Below, one piece after another: positions 50,431 through 60,111 of a DNA stretch of 64,000 bases. The translations under genes and the position numbers were made by a program. This DNA is from Candidatus Rokuibacteriota bacterium. GTDB taxonomy: Bacteria > Methylomirabilota > Methylomirabilia > Rokubacteriales > CSP1-6. The notes below the pieces were generated by a model, which worked only from the letters and a program-made list of their open reading frames with translations, did not search any database and was not told where the DNA came from. Every line of letters starts with the position of its first letter. Position 1 is the first letter of the stretch. The stretch lies in NCBI GenBank assembly GCA_003220615.1, contig QHTB01000132.1:1-64000 (forward strand), written 5' to 3'.

Positions 50431-51771
50431 ATGGCCGCCTCGACGCGCATCGCGGTCGCGTTGCTCGTCACGCTTCTGACGTTGGTGGCGAGCGCGTGTT
50501 CCACGAAGCGCACGGCGCTCGTTGCTCCTCCGACCTCGGCCCCGATTCGTCACGTCCTGTTCAACGGCGTTCGCGTCATCATCGAAGAGCATCGGACGAG
50601 CGACGTTGTCGCCGTTCAACTGTGGGTGAAGGCGGGCGGACGCGACGAGGTGGCGAACGAGCTCGGCCTCGCCCACTATCTCGAGCACATGCTCTTCAAA
50701 GGCACGCCGACCCGGCCCGGACGCCTCATCGATCGAGAGGTGGAGGGGACCGGAGGCCGGATGAATGCCGGCACCTCGCTCGACTTCACGTACTACCACA
50801 TGGTGTTGCCCGCGAGCCGAGCCGTGGCCGGCGTCGAGATTCTCGCTGACATCGGCGTGAACGCGAGCTTGGACGAACCGCTGCTCGAGGCAGAGAAGCG
50901 CGTGGTGCTCGAGGAGATCCGGCTGGGCGAGGACAGTCCGATGCGGTTCCTGTTCAAGAAAACGTACGAGAGCGTGTTCGACGGTCATCCGTACGGTCGC
51001 CCGGTCATCGGAACGCCCGAGCTCATCCGCGCGCTCACGCGCGAGCAACTGGTCCGGTTCTACCGGCGTCTCTACAGCCCTGAAAATTTCACGCTCGTCG
51101 TGGTGGGCGCCGTGAACCCCGACCAGATCCGGGACGTCGCCACGCGCGCCTTCAGCCGCCTTCCGCGCGGCGGCACCGCACGCTTGCCCGCGCCACCCAT
51201 CGCCGATCTCAAACCGCGCGCCGTGGCGCTGCCGCGACCCGGGACGCAGGCGTATCTGACGATGGCCTGGATGGCGCCGAAGCTCGACCACGCCGACACT
51301 CCAGCGCTGGACCTCGTGGTGGCGATCCTCGGTCAGAGACGCGCATCGCGGCTGACCGAGGCGCTGCGCGAGCGCCTCGGTCTCGTCAACTCGATTTCGG
51401 CGGGGTACACCGCGATGGAGGCGGCGGGTGTGCTGACCGTGACCGCCCAGCTGGAGACCGACAATCTCGCCCGCGCCGAGCGCGAGATCCTGGCCGAGAT
51501 CCAGCGCGTGCGTGACGGTGGTGTGACGGAAGCGGAGCGCGAGCGCTCGGTCACGGCGGCCGAGGCCGGCCGCGAGTTCCAGATGGAGACGGCGGAGGGA
51601 CGAGCCTTCACGCTGGGCCGGGCCGAGACCGTGTGGCGACTCGAAGACGAGCTGCTCTACCTCGATCGCCTCCGCTCCGTGACCATCGAGCAGATGCACG
51701 CGGCGGCGCGGCGTTACTTCGATCCCGAGCGGTACGTCAAGGTCACGCTGGTCCCGAGCCGGACCCGATGA
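50431..51771 (+). CDS. M16 family zinc metallopeptidase
   Basis: A 446-residue pitrilysin-type peptidase. The inverted zinc motif is HYLEHMLF (HxxEH) with the downstream Glu in EAEKRVVLEEI. A lipoprotein-like N-terminus (TLLTLVASACS) suggests export and possible lipid anchoring. GRPVIGTPELIRALTREQL is typical of the family. The next gene is a second M16 protein lacking the zinc motif; such pairs form active/inactive heterodimers. Confidence 0.9.
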   Translation: MAASTRIAVALLVTLLTLVASACSTKRTALVAPPTSAPIRHVLFNGVRVIIEEHRTSDVVAVQLWVKAGGRDEVANELGLAHYLEHMLFKGTPTRPGRLIDREVEGTGGRMNAGTSLDFTYYHMVLPASRAVAGVEILADIGVNASLDEPLLEAEKRVVLEEIRLGEDSPMRFLFKKTYESVFDGHPYGRPVIGTPELIRALTREQLVRFYRRLYSPENFTLVVVGAVNPDQIRDVATRAFSRLPRGGTARLPAPPIADLKPRAVALPRPGTQAYLTMAWMAPKLDHADTPALDLVVAILGQRRASRLTEALRERLGLVNSISAGYTAMEAAGVLTVTAQLETDNLARAEREILAEIQRVRDGGVTEAERERSVTAAEAGREFQMETAEGRAFTLGRAETVWRLEDELLYLDRLRSVTIEQMHAAARRYFDPERYVKVTLVPSRTR

Positions 51772-53063
51772 GATTTCCGCTGCTCGTGGTTGGCCTGCTC
51801 GTTCTCGTGCTCACCGAGGCGACGTCCGCGCAGACGGGCAACGTCAGCCGCTACACGCTGCCCAACGGGCTGCGGCTCCTCGTGCGCGAAGATTCGTCGG
51901 CGGGCGTCGTGGCCGTGTCGCTCCAGTCCCGTGCAGGATCGCGCTTCGAGACACCGGAGACGGCCGGGATCACGAACTTCCTCCAGCGCACGACGGTCCG
52001 GGGCACCGCGCACTTCACGGGAACCCGTCTCGCCGACGCGGCCGAGCGCCTGGGCGGTAACATCGACGCATCGGGTGATATCGACTTCGCCGAGATCAGC
52101 GCCCGGGCGCTCGCACGGAACTGGGAGGCCCTGCTGGGGCTGGTGGCCGAGGTCGCGCTCACGCCGACCTTGCCCGCCGCCGAGGTCGACCGTGAGCGGC
52201 GACTGATTCTCAGCCAGATCCAGACGCGCGGCGACAATCCATTTCCGCTCGCGTTCGATACGCTGCTGACCGACTTGTATGGGCCACATCCCTACGCGCT
52301 GCCCAACCTCGGACATCGTGCCGTCGTCGAACGGCTCACACGTGAGGAGCTTCTGGCGCACTATCACGCGCTCTATCGGGCCGACCGGCTCGTGCTCGCC
52401 GTGAGCGGGCGCGTCGAGCACGATCGTGTCCGGCGCGCGGCCGAGCGGCTCTTCGCCAAGCTGCCCGGCGGCGGAACGCCGTCGACCGATCCGGCGGTGG
52501 CTCCTGTTCCGTCGGCCCAGCGCCGTGTGATGGAGCGGGCCGCTCAGCAGGCCCAGGTGCTCGTCGGTTACCTGGGGCCGGGCGTGGGCGACGCGGACTA
52601 TGCGGCGGTGAAGGTGATGAGCGCGCTTCTCGGCGGCGGCATGTCCGGGCGCTTCTTCACCGAGCTCCGCGACGTGCAGGGCCTCGCGTACTCGCTGGGG
52701 GTCATGAATCCGGCGCGTATCGGGCCGGCGCCGATCGTGGCGTATCTGGGAACGGTCCGTGCCAGCGCGGCGGCGGCGGAAGCTGGTGTCATCCAGCAGC
52801 TCGAGCGGATCCGCACGGAAGGCGCCACGGACGACGAGGTCGCCCGCGCGCGGGCGTATCAGCTCGGCGTGCTCGCCATGGATCGCCGGACGAACGCGCG
52901 CCACGCCTGGTACCTGGCGTTCTACGAGCAGGCTGGCGTCGGTTGGGACTTCCCCGACCGGTACGCGCGCGCCCTGGCCGCCGTCACCGCCGCGGACGTG
53001 ACCGCTGTGGCCCGACGCTATCTCGTGCGGCCGACGAGCGTCATCCTGCTGCCGCGCGAATGA
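51768..53063 (+). CDS. M16 family peptidase-like protein, non-catalytic partner
   Basis: A 431-residue exported protein with a signal peptide (PLLVVGLLVLVLTEATSA). The position of the HxxEH motif reads GITNFLQRTTVRG, so zinc ligands are absent. The C-terminal GGGMSGRFFTELRDVQGLAYS is a conserved substrate-binding motif (the R/Y pair) of M16 subunits. It probably pairs with the catalytic protein upstream, whose stop it overlaps (ATGA). Confidence 0.9.
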   Translation: MRFPLLVVGLLVLVLTEATSAQTGNVSRYTLPNGLRLLVREDSSAGVVAVSLQSRAGSRFETPETAGITNFLQRTTVRGTAHFTGTRLADAAERLGGNIDASGDIDFAEISARALARNWEALLGLVAEVALTPTLPAAEVDRERRLILSQIQTRGDNPFPLAFDTLLTDLYGPHPYALPNLGHRAVVERLTREELLAHYHALYRADRLVLAVSGRVEHDRVRRAAERLFAKLPGGGTPSTDPAVAPVPSAQRRVMERAAQQAQVLVGYLGPGVGDADYAAVKVMSALLGGGMSGRFFTELRDVQGLAYSLGVMNPARIGPAPIVAYLGTVRASAAAAEAGVIQQLERIRTEGATDDEVARARAYQLGVLAMDRRTNARHAWYLAFYEQAGVGWDFPDRYARALAAVTAADVTAVARRYLVRPTSVILLPRE

Positions 53064-53770
53064 TCCCGCTCAAGGACGACATCCCGAGCTCGAGCCTCCC
53101 GTTCGTCACCATCGGCATCATCGTCCTGAATGTGCTCGTCTTCCTCTATCAGCTCTCCCTCGGTGGCAGCGGGGAGCCCGGCGCGACGCAGGCCGCCGAA
53201 CAGTTCGTCTTCGAGTTCGGCGCGATTCCGTGCCGCCTGACCGGAGCGTGCAGCATTCCGGACACGTTTCCGCACCCCGCGGTCACGGTGCTCACGTCGA
53301 TGTTCCTCCACGGCGGGCTGTTTCACGTCGCCGGCAACATGCTCTATCTGTGGATCTTCGGCGACAACGTCGAGGATGCTCTGGGCCACGGCCGCTTCCT
53401 CGTGTTCTACGTGCTGTCGGGAATCGTCGCCGCGGTTGGCCAGGCGGTGGTGAGCCCTTCCTCGAGCATCCCGATGATCGGCGCCAGCGGCGCCATCTCG
53501 GGAGTCCTCGGCGCCTACCTGCTGCAGTTCCCGTACGCACGGATCCTGACGCTCATCATGATCGGGTTCTTCATTCGGTTCGTGTACATCCCGGCCGTCT
53601 TCGTCCTCGGGTTCTGGGTCGTCGTCCAGTTCCTGAACGGCCTCCTGACCTTCAGCGTGGCGGCTGGTCACGAGGCGGGGGGTGTGGCCTGGTTTGCCCA
53701 TATCGGGGGCTTCCTAGGCGGCATGGGCCTCCTCTTTGTTCTGCGCCTCCACCGCCCAAGTCGCCTATAA
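53060..53770 (+). CDS. Rhomboid-family intramembrane serine protease
   Basis: A 236-residue polytopic protease. The nucleophile Ser is in IGASGAISGVLGAY, the catalytic His in GGVAWFAHIGGFLGG, and the loop-1 helix has HGGLFHVAGNMLYLWIFG. It has six to seven hydrophobic segments. The ATG overlaps the M16 stop, so it is in the same operon. A substrate is not predictable; it may act in envelope protein quality control with the M16 pair. Confidence 0.92.
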   Translation: MIPLKDDIPSSSLPFVTIGIIVLNVLVFLYQLSLGGSGEPGATQAAEQFVFEFGAIPCRLTGACSIPDTFPHPAVTVLTSMFLHGGLFHVAGNMLYLWIFGDNVEDALGHGRFLVFYVLSGIVAAVGQAVVSPSSSIPMIGASGAISGVLGAYLLQFPYARILTLIMIGFFIRFVYIPAVFVLGFWVVVQFLNGLLTFSVAAGHEAGGVAWFAHIGGFLGGMGLLFVLRLHRPSRL

Positions 53771-53771
53771 T
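53766..53771 (+). promoter_or_regulatory. -10 element TATAAT, 9 nt before tlyA
   Basis: A perfect TATAAT spans the rhomboid stop and is followed by 9 bases and the tlyA ATG. It fits leaderless transcription. Confidence 0.5.
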
Positions 53772-53780
53772 TAAGGTCCT

Positions 53781-54572
53781 ATGGCCACCCGCATCAGGAT
53801 CGATCGGATGATTGTCGAGCGCGGATTGGTGGACAGTCGAGAGAAGGCCACGAAATTGATCATGGCCGGCGACGTGTTCGTGGACGGTGAGCGAGTCGAC
53901 AAAGCCGGCGCCCTCATCTCCCCCGAAGCCGAAGTCGAGTTGCGGGGGCGGTCGCCCTATGTGAGTCGCGGCGGTGAGAAGCTGACGCACGCCCTCGACC
54001 ACTTCAACATCAACGTCGTCGGCAAGATGTGCATCGACGTCGGCGCATCCACCGGCGGTTTCACCGACTGTCTTCTCCAGCGTGGCGCCTCGCGCGTGTA
54101 TGCGGTCGACGTGGGCACCGGACAACTCGATGCCCGCCTGCGCCGCGATCCGCGCGTCGTCGTCATGGAGCAGACGAACGCGCGCACGCTCGACCCGCGC
54201 ATCTTCGGTGACCAGCCGACCCTGGCCGTCGTCGACGTCTCGTTCATCTCGCTGGAAAAGGTGCTGCCCGCCGTCTTCAACGTCCTCGCGCCGCGTGGTG
54301 AAGCGGTCGCGCTCATCAAGCCACAGTTCGAGGTAGGTAAGGACCTCGTCGGCAAAGGCGGCGTGGTCCGTGAGCCCGCGCTCCACCGGCAGGTCGTGGC
54401 CCGGCTCGCCCGCTACGTCGTGCTGCGTGGGTGGCACATCTTCGGAGTCTCGGCGTCGCCACTGCGCGGCCCCAAGGGCAACCGCGAGTTCTTCCTGCAC
54501 GTGTCCTCTCACGGCAAGACCGCCGCCAACGTCGAGACGCTCATCTCGCGGGCCGTGGAGGCCTTGGCCTAA
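53781..54572 (+). CDS. tlyA: TlyA-family rRNA 2'-O-methyltransferase
   Basis: A 263-residue protein. The N-terminal S4 RNA-binding domain (RIRIDRMIVERGLVDSREKA) is followed by an FtsJ-type SAM domain with DVGASTGGFTD and VAVVDVSFIS-like strands. TlyA methylates 16S and 23S rRNA ribose and is required for capreomycin sensitivity in Mycobacterium. Haemolysin labels of this family are historic. nadK follows closely. Confidence 0.92.
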   Translation: MATRIRIDRMIVERGLVDSREKATKLIMAGDVFVDGERVDKAGALISPEAEVELRGRSPYVSRGGEKLTHALDHFNINVVGKMCIDVGASTGGFTDCLLQRGASRVYAVDVGTGQLDARLRRDPRVVVMEQTNARTLDPRIFGDQPTLAVVDVSFISLEKVLPAVFNVLAPRGEAVALIKPQFEVGKDLVGKGGVVREPALHRQVVARLARYVVLRGWHIFGVSASPLRGPKGNREFFLHVSSHGKTAANVETLISRAVEALA

Positions 54573-54586
54573 CGAGGCGTCCGGTC

Positions 54587-55444
54587 ATGAATCGAGTCGG
54601 GATCGTCGCCAAGCCCGACGCCAGCCAGGCGCGTGATGTCGTCGAGCGGTTGATTGCGTGGCTCGAAGAGCGCGGCCGCTCCGTCGTGCTCGACAAGGAG
54701 ACGGCTGGGCTCGTCCCCCACGCGCCGGTCACCGTAGTCGGGCGCGTCGATCTTCCCGGACAGGTCGACCTCGTCATCGTCCTCGGTGGGGACGGCACGC
54801 TGCTCTCGGTCTCACGCTCCGTCGGCGATCTCGGCACCCCGCTCCTGGGCGTGAACCTGGGCGGCCTCGGCTTCCTCACGGCCACGACGCTCGACGAGAT
54901 GCTGCCCGCACTCGAAGCGTTCCTCGACGGCCGGATGGTGGTGGACGAGCGAATGATGCTGGCCGCCCGGGTGCGCCGTGACGGGGCCGTGGTCGCCGAC
55001 TTCCTGGCCCTCAACGACCTGGTCATCATGAAGTCCGCGATGAGTCGCATCATCGACTTCACGGTCGCGGTGGACGGCCAGGCTGCGACGGCCTATCGGG
55101 CCGACGGGCTGATCATCTCCACGCCGACCGGGTCGACGGCGTACTCGCTGTCAGCGGGCGGTCCGATCCTGTTCCCGACGATGGACGCCGTGGTCATCAC
55201 GCCGATCTGTTCGCACACGTTGACCAACCGGCCGATCGTGCTGCCGGGGACGCAGCGCATCGAGCTGACGTTGCGGGCGAACCAGGAAGTGATGCTCACC
55301 GTGGACGGGCAGGTGGGCTTCGGCCTTCGTGAGGACGACGTGGTCGAGACCCAGCGGGCGGCGGCCCGCATCCGTCTCGTCAGGTTTCCGCACAAGCACT
55401 TCTTTTCCGTCCTGCGTACGAAGCTCAAGTGGGGGGAACGCTAG
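54587..55444 (+). CDS. nadK: NAD kinase
   Basis: A 285-residue NAD+ kinase that makes NADP+. The phosphate-binding LGGDGTLL and the substrate motif STPTGSTAYSLSAGGPI are present. NDLVIMKSAMSRIIDF matches the conserved NE/D loop. The ATG at 54587 is preferred over the longer frame; the order tlyA-nadK-recN is a common bacterial cluster. Confidence 0.95.
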   Translation: MNRVGIVAKPDASQARDVVERLIAWLEERGRSVVLDKETAGLVPHAPVTVVGRVDLPGQVDLVIVLGGDGTLLSVSRSVGDLGTPLLGVNLGGLGFLTATTLDEMLPALEAFLDGRMVVDERMMLAARVRRDGAVVADFLALNDLVIMKSAMSRIIDFTVAVDGQAATAYRADGLIISTPTGSTAYSLSAGGPILFPTMDAVVITPICSHTLTNRPIVLPGTQRIELTLRANQEVMLTVDGQVGFGLREDDVVETQRAAARIRLVRFPHKHFFSVLRTKLKWGER

Positions 55445-55453
55445 CCCACCGCT

Positions 55454-55475
55454 CGGTGTCTCAATCGAGATACCG
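55454..55475. terminator. Hairpin after nadK
   Basis: CGGTGTCTC pairs with GAGATACCG (9 bp including one G-T) around AATC, 10 bases after the nadK stop. There is no T-tract; possible terminator. Confidence 0.45.
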
Positions 55476-55500
55476 CTTGAGGCTGACGCCGTCGTTGACC

Positions 55501-55506
55501 TAGCAT
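55501..55506 (+). promoter_or_regulatory. -10-like TAGCAT, 7 nt before recN
   Basis: TAGCAT is followed by 7 bases and the recN ATG at 55514, consistent with a start-proximal promoter. Confidence 0.35.
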
Positions 55507-55513
55507 CCTCGCG

Positions 55514-57181
55514 ATGCTTCGCGAGATCCGCATCAAGAACTTCGCGGTGATCGAGACGGTCACGGTGCCGTTCGCGCCCGGCCTCAACGTGCTGACGGGA
55601 GAGACGGGCGCTGGGAAATCGATCGTGATCGACGCGATCCTGCTCGTCAGTGGCGGACGCGGTCAGACCGACGTCATCCGGAGCGATGCCGAGACGGCGA
55701 CCGTCGAGGCGGTGTTCGACCTGCCTCGCGGCGGAGGCGCTCGCCGGGTCCTCGAAGAAGCGGGAATTCCGGCCGATGAGAGCGCTCTCGTCATTCGGCG
55801 TGAGCTGGCCCGCTCGGGCCGTCACCGCGCCTTCGTGAACGATTCGCCCGTGACCGTGGGGCTGCTGGAGCGGCTCGGCGAGCAGCTCGCCGAGATCCAC
55901 GGTCAGCACGAACACCAGCGTCTCCTCCAGCCCCTTGCCCAGCTCGAGCTGCTCGATCGCTTCGCCGACGCCGAGGACGCGGTCGCGCGAATGGCGGCGC
56001 TCCACGCCGAGTACCGCGCGGCCGCCGAAGAGCTCGAACGGCTCCGCGGCGCCGATCGCGATCGGGCTCAGCGTGAGGATCTCCTCCGCTTCCAGGTCTC
56101 CGAGCTGGACGCCGCACGATTGAGGGTCGGCGAGGAGGAGGAGCTGCGTGCCGAGCGCCGGCGATGGCAGCACGCCGAACGCTTCAGCAGCGGCCTGGCC
56201 GAGGTGACGCAACTACTCCTCGAGGATCGCGACGCGGCCGCCGGCCGGGTGGCTCGGGCCGCCCGCGTCCTGGGTGACCTGGGCCGGCTCGACGGCGCCT
56301 TCGCCGACGCCGCCACGCCGCTCGACGCGGCGGCCGCTCAGATCGAAGAGGCGTTGCTGGCCGTGCGCAAGCTCCGCGAGGGAATCGATGCCGAGCCGGG
56401 GCGCCTGGAAGCGATCGACGAGCGGCTGGACGCGATCGCGCGCCTCAAGCGCAAGTACGGCGACACCGAAGCCGCCATGCTCGAGTTCCGAGACGCTGCG
56501 GCCGCCGAGCTCGACCGTGGGCAACGTCACGACGAGATCGTCGCCGCGAAGGAACGTCGCGCGGCGGAACTCCTGACCCAGCTCAGGGCGGCTGCATCGG
56601 CGGTCAGCGAGACGCGGCGCGAAGCGGCCGGGCGGCTCGGGCCGCGGGTCCAGCGCGAGCTCCGCGAGCTCGGCGTGGAGCGGGCCCGCTTCGACATCGT
56701 GGTCGAGGCGGCGCCGGCCGAGCAGATCCAGGCACGCGGTCTCGATCGTGTCGAGTTCCGGCTGTCTGCGAACCCAGGCGAGGATCCGAGACCGCTCGCC
56801 CGCGTCGCGTCGGGTGGGGAGCTCTCACGGACGATGCTGGCCGTCGAAGTCGTACTCGCGAACTACGAGCGCGTCCCCACGATGGTCTTCGACGAGGTGG
56901 ACGCGGGTGTGGGCGCCCGCGTCGCCGGAACGGTGGCCGACAAGCTCGCGGTGACGGCCCGCGGTCGCCAGGTACTCTGCGTCACCCATCTGGCGCCGAT
57001 CGCCGCCCGTGCTGGTCATCATCTCCTGGTGGCCAAGGCCGTGCGCGCTGGTCGGACTCGGGCCGGGGTCGCCGTGCTGTCTGGCGCCGCCCGGGTGGAA
57101 GAAATCGCCCGCATGTTGGGCGGCGAGCGGCTCACCGACACCGCGCGTCGCCACGCCCGGGAGCTGCTCGCCGGCAAGTAG
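55514..57181 (+). CDS. recN: DNA repair protein RecN
   Basis: A 555-residue SMC-like ATPase for double-strand-break repair. Walker A is [14 protein letters not shown], the ABC signature is [15 protein letters not shown] and Walker B is [13 protein letters not shown] coiled-coil region lies between, rich in Arg/Glu. [13 protein letters not shown] is a further RecN marker. It is followed 37 bases later by secA, which has its own -10. Confidence 0.95.
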   Translation: MLREIRIKNFAVIETVTVPFAPGLNVLTGETGAGKSIVIDAILLVSGGRGQTDVIRSDAETATVEAVFDLPRGGGARRVLEEAGIPADESALVIRRELARSGRHRAFVNDSPVTVGLLERLGEQLAEIHGQHEHQRLLQPLAQLELLDRFADAEDAVARMAALHAEYRAAAEELERLRGADRDRAQREDLLRFQVSELDAARLRVGEEEELRAERRRWQHAERFSSGLAEVTQLLLEDRDAAAGRVARAARVLGDLGRLDGAFADAATPLDAAAAQIEEALLAVRKLREGIDAEPGRLEAIDERLDAIARLKRKYGDTEAAMLEFRDAAAAELDRGQRHDEIVAAKERRAAELLTQLRAAASAVSETRREAAGRLGPRVQRELRELGVERARFDIVVEAAPAEQIQARGLDRVEFRLSANPGEDPRPLARVASGGELSRTMLAVEVVLANYERVPTMVFDEVDAGVGARVAGTVADKLAVTARGRQVLCVTHLAPIAARAGHHLLVAKAVRAGRTRAGVAVLSGAARVEEIARMLGGERLTDTARRHARELLAGK

Positions 57182-57203
57182 CCGGACCAAAAACGCCGGC
57201 CTG

Positions 57204-57209
57204 TATAAT
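57204..57209 (+). promoter_or_regulatory. -10 element TATAAT, 9 nt before secA
   Basis: A perfect TATAAT in the short recN-secA gap is followed by 9 bases and the ATG at 57219. The predicted transcript starts at or within a few bases of the start codon. Confidence 0.55.
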
Positions 57210-57218
57210 GGTCAACGC

Positions 57219-60017
57219 ATGCTGAATACCCTCCTCCGTAAGGTCTTCGGGACGAAACACGAGCGTGACGTCAAGCGGCTTCAACCGAACGTCGTGGCCA
57301 TCAACGCGCTCGAGCCTCAGCTCAAAACACTGGACGACGCGGCGCTCCAGGCGAAGACCGCGGAGTTCCGCAAGCGTCTCGAGGACGGCGCCGACGTCGA
57401 CGACGTCCTCGCCGAGGCGTTCGCCGTCTGCCGGGAGGCGGCCCGGCGCGCGCTCGGCATGCGTCACTTCGACGTCCAGCTCATCGGCGGCATGGTGCTG
57501 CACGAGGGCAAGATCGCCGAGATGGCGACGGGCGAAGGCAAGACGCTGGTGGCGACGCTCCCCGCCTATCTCAACTCGCTGACCGGGCGCGGCGTCCACA
57601 TCGTCACCGTCAACGATTATCTGGCCAAGCGCGACGCGCAGTGGATGGGGCCCGTGTACCAGGCGCTCGGGCTCAGCGTGGGCGTTATCCAGCACGAGGC
57701 CTCGTTCCTCTACGATCCGCGCTTCGTCACGCCGGACGTCCGGATGACGGCGCTCCGACCGTGTAGCCGGCCGGAAGCGTACCGGGCCGACATCACGTAC
57801 GGCACCAACAACGAGTTCGGGTTCGACTACCTGCGCGACAACATGCGGTTCTACCGGGAGGAGTTGGTCCAACGCGAGCTGCATTACGCGATCGTCGACG
57901 AGGTGGACTCGATTCTCGTCGATGAGGCGCGGACGCCGCTGATCATCTCGGGTCCGGCCGAGGAGTCGACCGAGCTCTACTACAAGATCGATCGCATCAT
58001 TCCGAAGCTCAAGCGGGCGGCGACGATCGTCGAGGGCAAGCTCTCCGAGGTCGAAGCGACCAAGGAAGGCGACTACATCGTCGACGAGAAATCGAAGGCC
58101 GTCGCGCTCACCGAGGCCGGTATCGCCTCCTGCGAGCGACTCCTCACCGTCGACAACCTGTACGATCCGAACAACATCGACGTCCTCCATCACATCCAGC
58201 AGGCCCTGCGCGCGCACGCGCTCTACAAGCGCGACGTCGACTACGTCGTCAAGGACGGCCAGGTCATCATCGTCGACGAGTTCACCGGCCGCATGATGCC
58301 GGGCCGCCGGTGGTCGGACGGTCTGCACCAGGCGGTCGAGGCCAAGGAAGCCGTGCGCATCGAGCGGGAGAACCAGACGCTCGCCACGATCACCTTCCAG
58401 AACTATTTCCGCATGTACGACAAGCTGGCCGGCATGACGGGCACCGCCGAGACCGAGGCCGAAGAGTTCGCGAAGATCTACAAGCTCGACGTCGTCGTTA
58501 TCCCGACCAACCGGCCGCTCACGCGCGTGAACAATCCCGACGTCGTCTACAAGACCGAGCGCGAGAAATTCAACGCGGTCGTCGAGGACATCATCGAGCG
58601 TCACGGGCGCGGGCAGCCCGTGCTCGTCGGCACGATCTCGATCGAAAAGTCCGAGCGGCTATCCACGCTCCTCAAGAAGCGCGGCGTCCGCCATGAGGTG
58701 CTCAACGCCAAGTACCACGAGCGCGAGGCCGAGATCGTCGCTCAGGCCGGGCGCCAGAGCGCCGTCACCATCGCCACCAACATGGCGGGGCGAGGCACGG
58801 ACATCCTGCTCGGCGGCAATCCCGATTTTCTCTCCAAGGAGTTGTTGCGAAAGAAGGGCCTCGATCCGGCCACCGCGCCGGCCGAGGCACGCCAGGCCGC
58901 GCTGGTCGAGTCCCGGCGCATCACCGAGCCCGAGCACGAGAAGGTGGTGGCGACCGGCGGGCTCCACATCGTGGGCACGGAGCGCCACGAGTCCCGGCGC
59001 ATCGACAACCAGCTGCGTGGCCGCTCCGGCCGTCAGGGAGATCCCGGCTCGTCACGCTTCTACCTCTCGCTCGAAGACGATCTGCTCCGGATCTTCGGGT
59101 CCCAGCGCATCCAGCGGATCATGGATCGCCTCGGCATGGAGGAAGGCGAGCCGATCGAGCACAAGCTCGTCACCCGCGCCATCGCCACCGCGCAGAAGCG
59201 CGTCGAGAACCACAACTTCGAGATCCGCAAGCACCTTCTCGAGTACGACGACGTGATGAACAAGCAGCGCGAGATCGTCTACGGCATGCGGCGCCAGATT
59301 CTCGACGGCGCCAACCAGACCGACACGATTGCCGAGTGGATCGAGGACCTGGCGCCGGTCACGCTCGACAGCTTCGCCGGCCCCGCCGTGCACCCCGAGG
59401 AGTGGGATCTGGCCGGCCTGAACGAGGCGCTCTTCCAGCAGTTCGACGTCCGCATTCCGGCGTCCGCTTACCAGGAAGTCACCTCACGAGACGGGCTGAA
59501 CGAGCTCGTCCTGGACGCGGTGAAGAGCCGGTACGTCGACCGCGAGCGCGAGCTGGGCGAGGAGCTGATGCGGGCCCTCGAGCGCCACGAGATGCTCATC
59601 GTCATCGACACGCAGTGGAAGGACCATCTGCTGTCGATCGACCATCTCAAGGAGGGCATCGGCCTTCGCGGCTATGGTCAGCGCGATCCGCTGACCGAGT
59701 ACAAGAAGGAAGCGTTCGACCTCTTTCAGGACATGGCGGAGCGCGTGAAGGCCGCGGTGGTGGAGCGGCTCTTCAAGGTGCAGGTCGTCCGGGAGGCGCC
59801 GATGGCGATGCCGACGTTGACCGCCCGGGCCGATACCCAGGAGAGCCGGGGCGAGATGCCCTCGGTCGGCGGCGAGGCGCCACGCGCGGCCCCCTTGGCG
59901 GCACCGCCCCGACCAGCGCCGCGCACGGCCACCGGAGACAAGGTCGGCCGCAACGACCCGTGCCCGTGCGGGTCCGGCAAGAAATACAAGAAGTGCTGTT
60001 ACCTCAAAGGCACTTGA
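57219..60017 (+). CDS. secA: Preprotein translocase ATPase SecA
   Basis: A 932-residue Sec translocase motor. It has [15 protein letters not shown] (Walker A), [20 protein letters not shown] (DEAD box) and [36 protein letters not shown] completes the helicase core. The C-terminal zinc-binding tail is [16 protein letters not shown]. The ATG at 57219 is chosen over the open frame from 57009, which is within recN. The acidic-free tail ([14 protein letters not shown]) before the zinc motif is proline-rich. Confidence 0.97.
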   Translation: MLNTLLRKVFGTKHERDVKRLQPNVVAINALEPQLKTLDDAALQAKTAEFRKRLEDGADVDDVLAEAFAVCREAARRALGMRHFDVQLIGGMVLHEGKIAEMATGEGKTLVATLPAYLNSLTGRGVHIVTVNDYLAKRDAQWMGPVYQALGLSVGVIQHEASFLYDPRFVTPDVRMTALRPCSRPEAYRADITYGTNNEFGFDYLRDNMRFYREELVQRELHYAIVDEVDSILVDEARTPLIISGPAEESTELYYKIDRIIPKLKRAATIVEGKLSEVEATKEGDYIVDEKSKAVALTEAGIASCERLLTVDNLYDPNNIDVLHHIQQALRAHALYKRDVDYVVKDGQVIIVDEFTGRMMPGRRWSDGLHQAVEAKEAVRIERENQTLATITFQNYFRMYDKLAGMTGTAETEAEEFAKIYKLDVVVIPTNRPLTRVNNPDVVYKTEREKFNAVVEDIIERHGRGQPVLVGTISIEKSERLSTLLKKRGVRHEVLNAKYHEREAEIVAQAGRQSAVTIATNMAGRGTDILLGGNPDFLSKELLRKKGLDPATAPAEARQAALVESRRITEPEHEKVVATGGLHIVGTERHESRRIDNQLRGRSGRQGDPGSSRFYLSLEDDLLRIFGSQRIQRIMDRLGMEEGEPIEHKLVTRAIATAQKRVENHNFEIRKHLLEYDDVMNKQREIVYGMRRQILDGANQTDTIAEWIEDLAPVTLDSFAGPAVHPEEWDLAGLNEALFQQFDVRIPASAYQEVTSRDGLNELVLDAVKSRYVDRERELGEELMRALERHEMLIVIDTQWKDHLLSIDHLKEGIGLRGYGQRDPLTEYKKEAFDLFQDMAERVKAAVVERLFKVQVVREAPMAMPTLTARADTQESRGEMPSVGGEAPRAAPLAAPPRPAPRTATGDKVGRNDPCPCGSGKKYKKCCYLKGT

Positions 60018-60111
60018 TCAGCCTCGACATCTAGCGTCATCGGTGCCCGCGCCCCCCAGGCGTGGTGCTTTTTCGTAGGCCCCCAGAAGCCGCCCGTGCT
60101 AGAAGGTTTTC

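Noticed and set aside
51768-53063. M16 protein without the zinc motif as a degraded pseudogene
   Set aside because: The frame is intact, the C-terminal R/Y region is conserved, and inactive M16 partners next to active ones are normal in the family.
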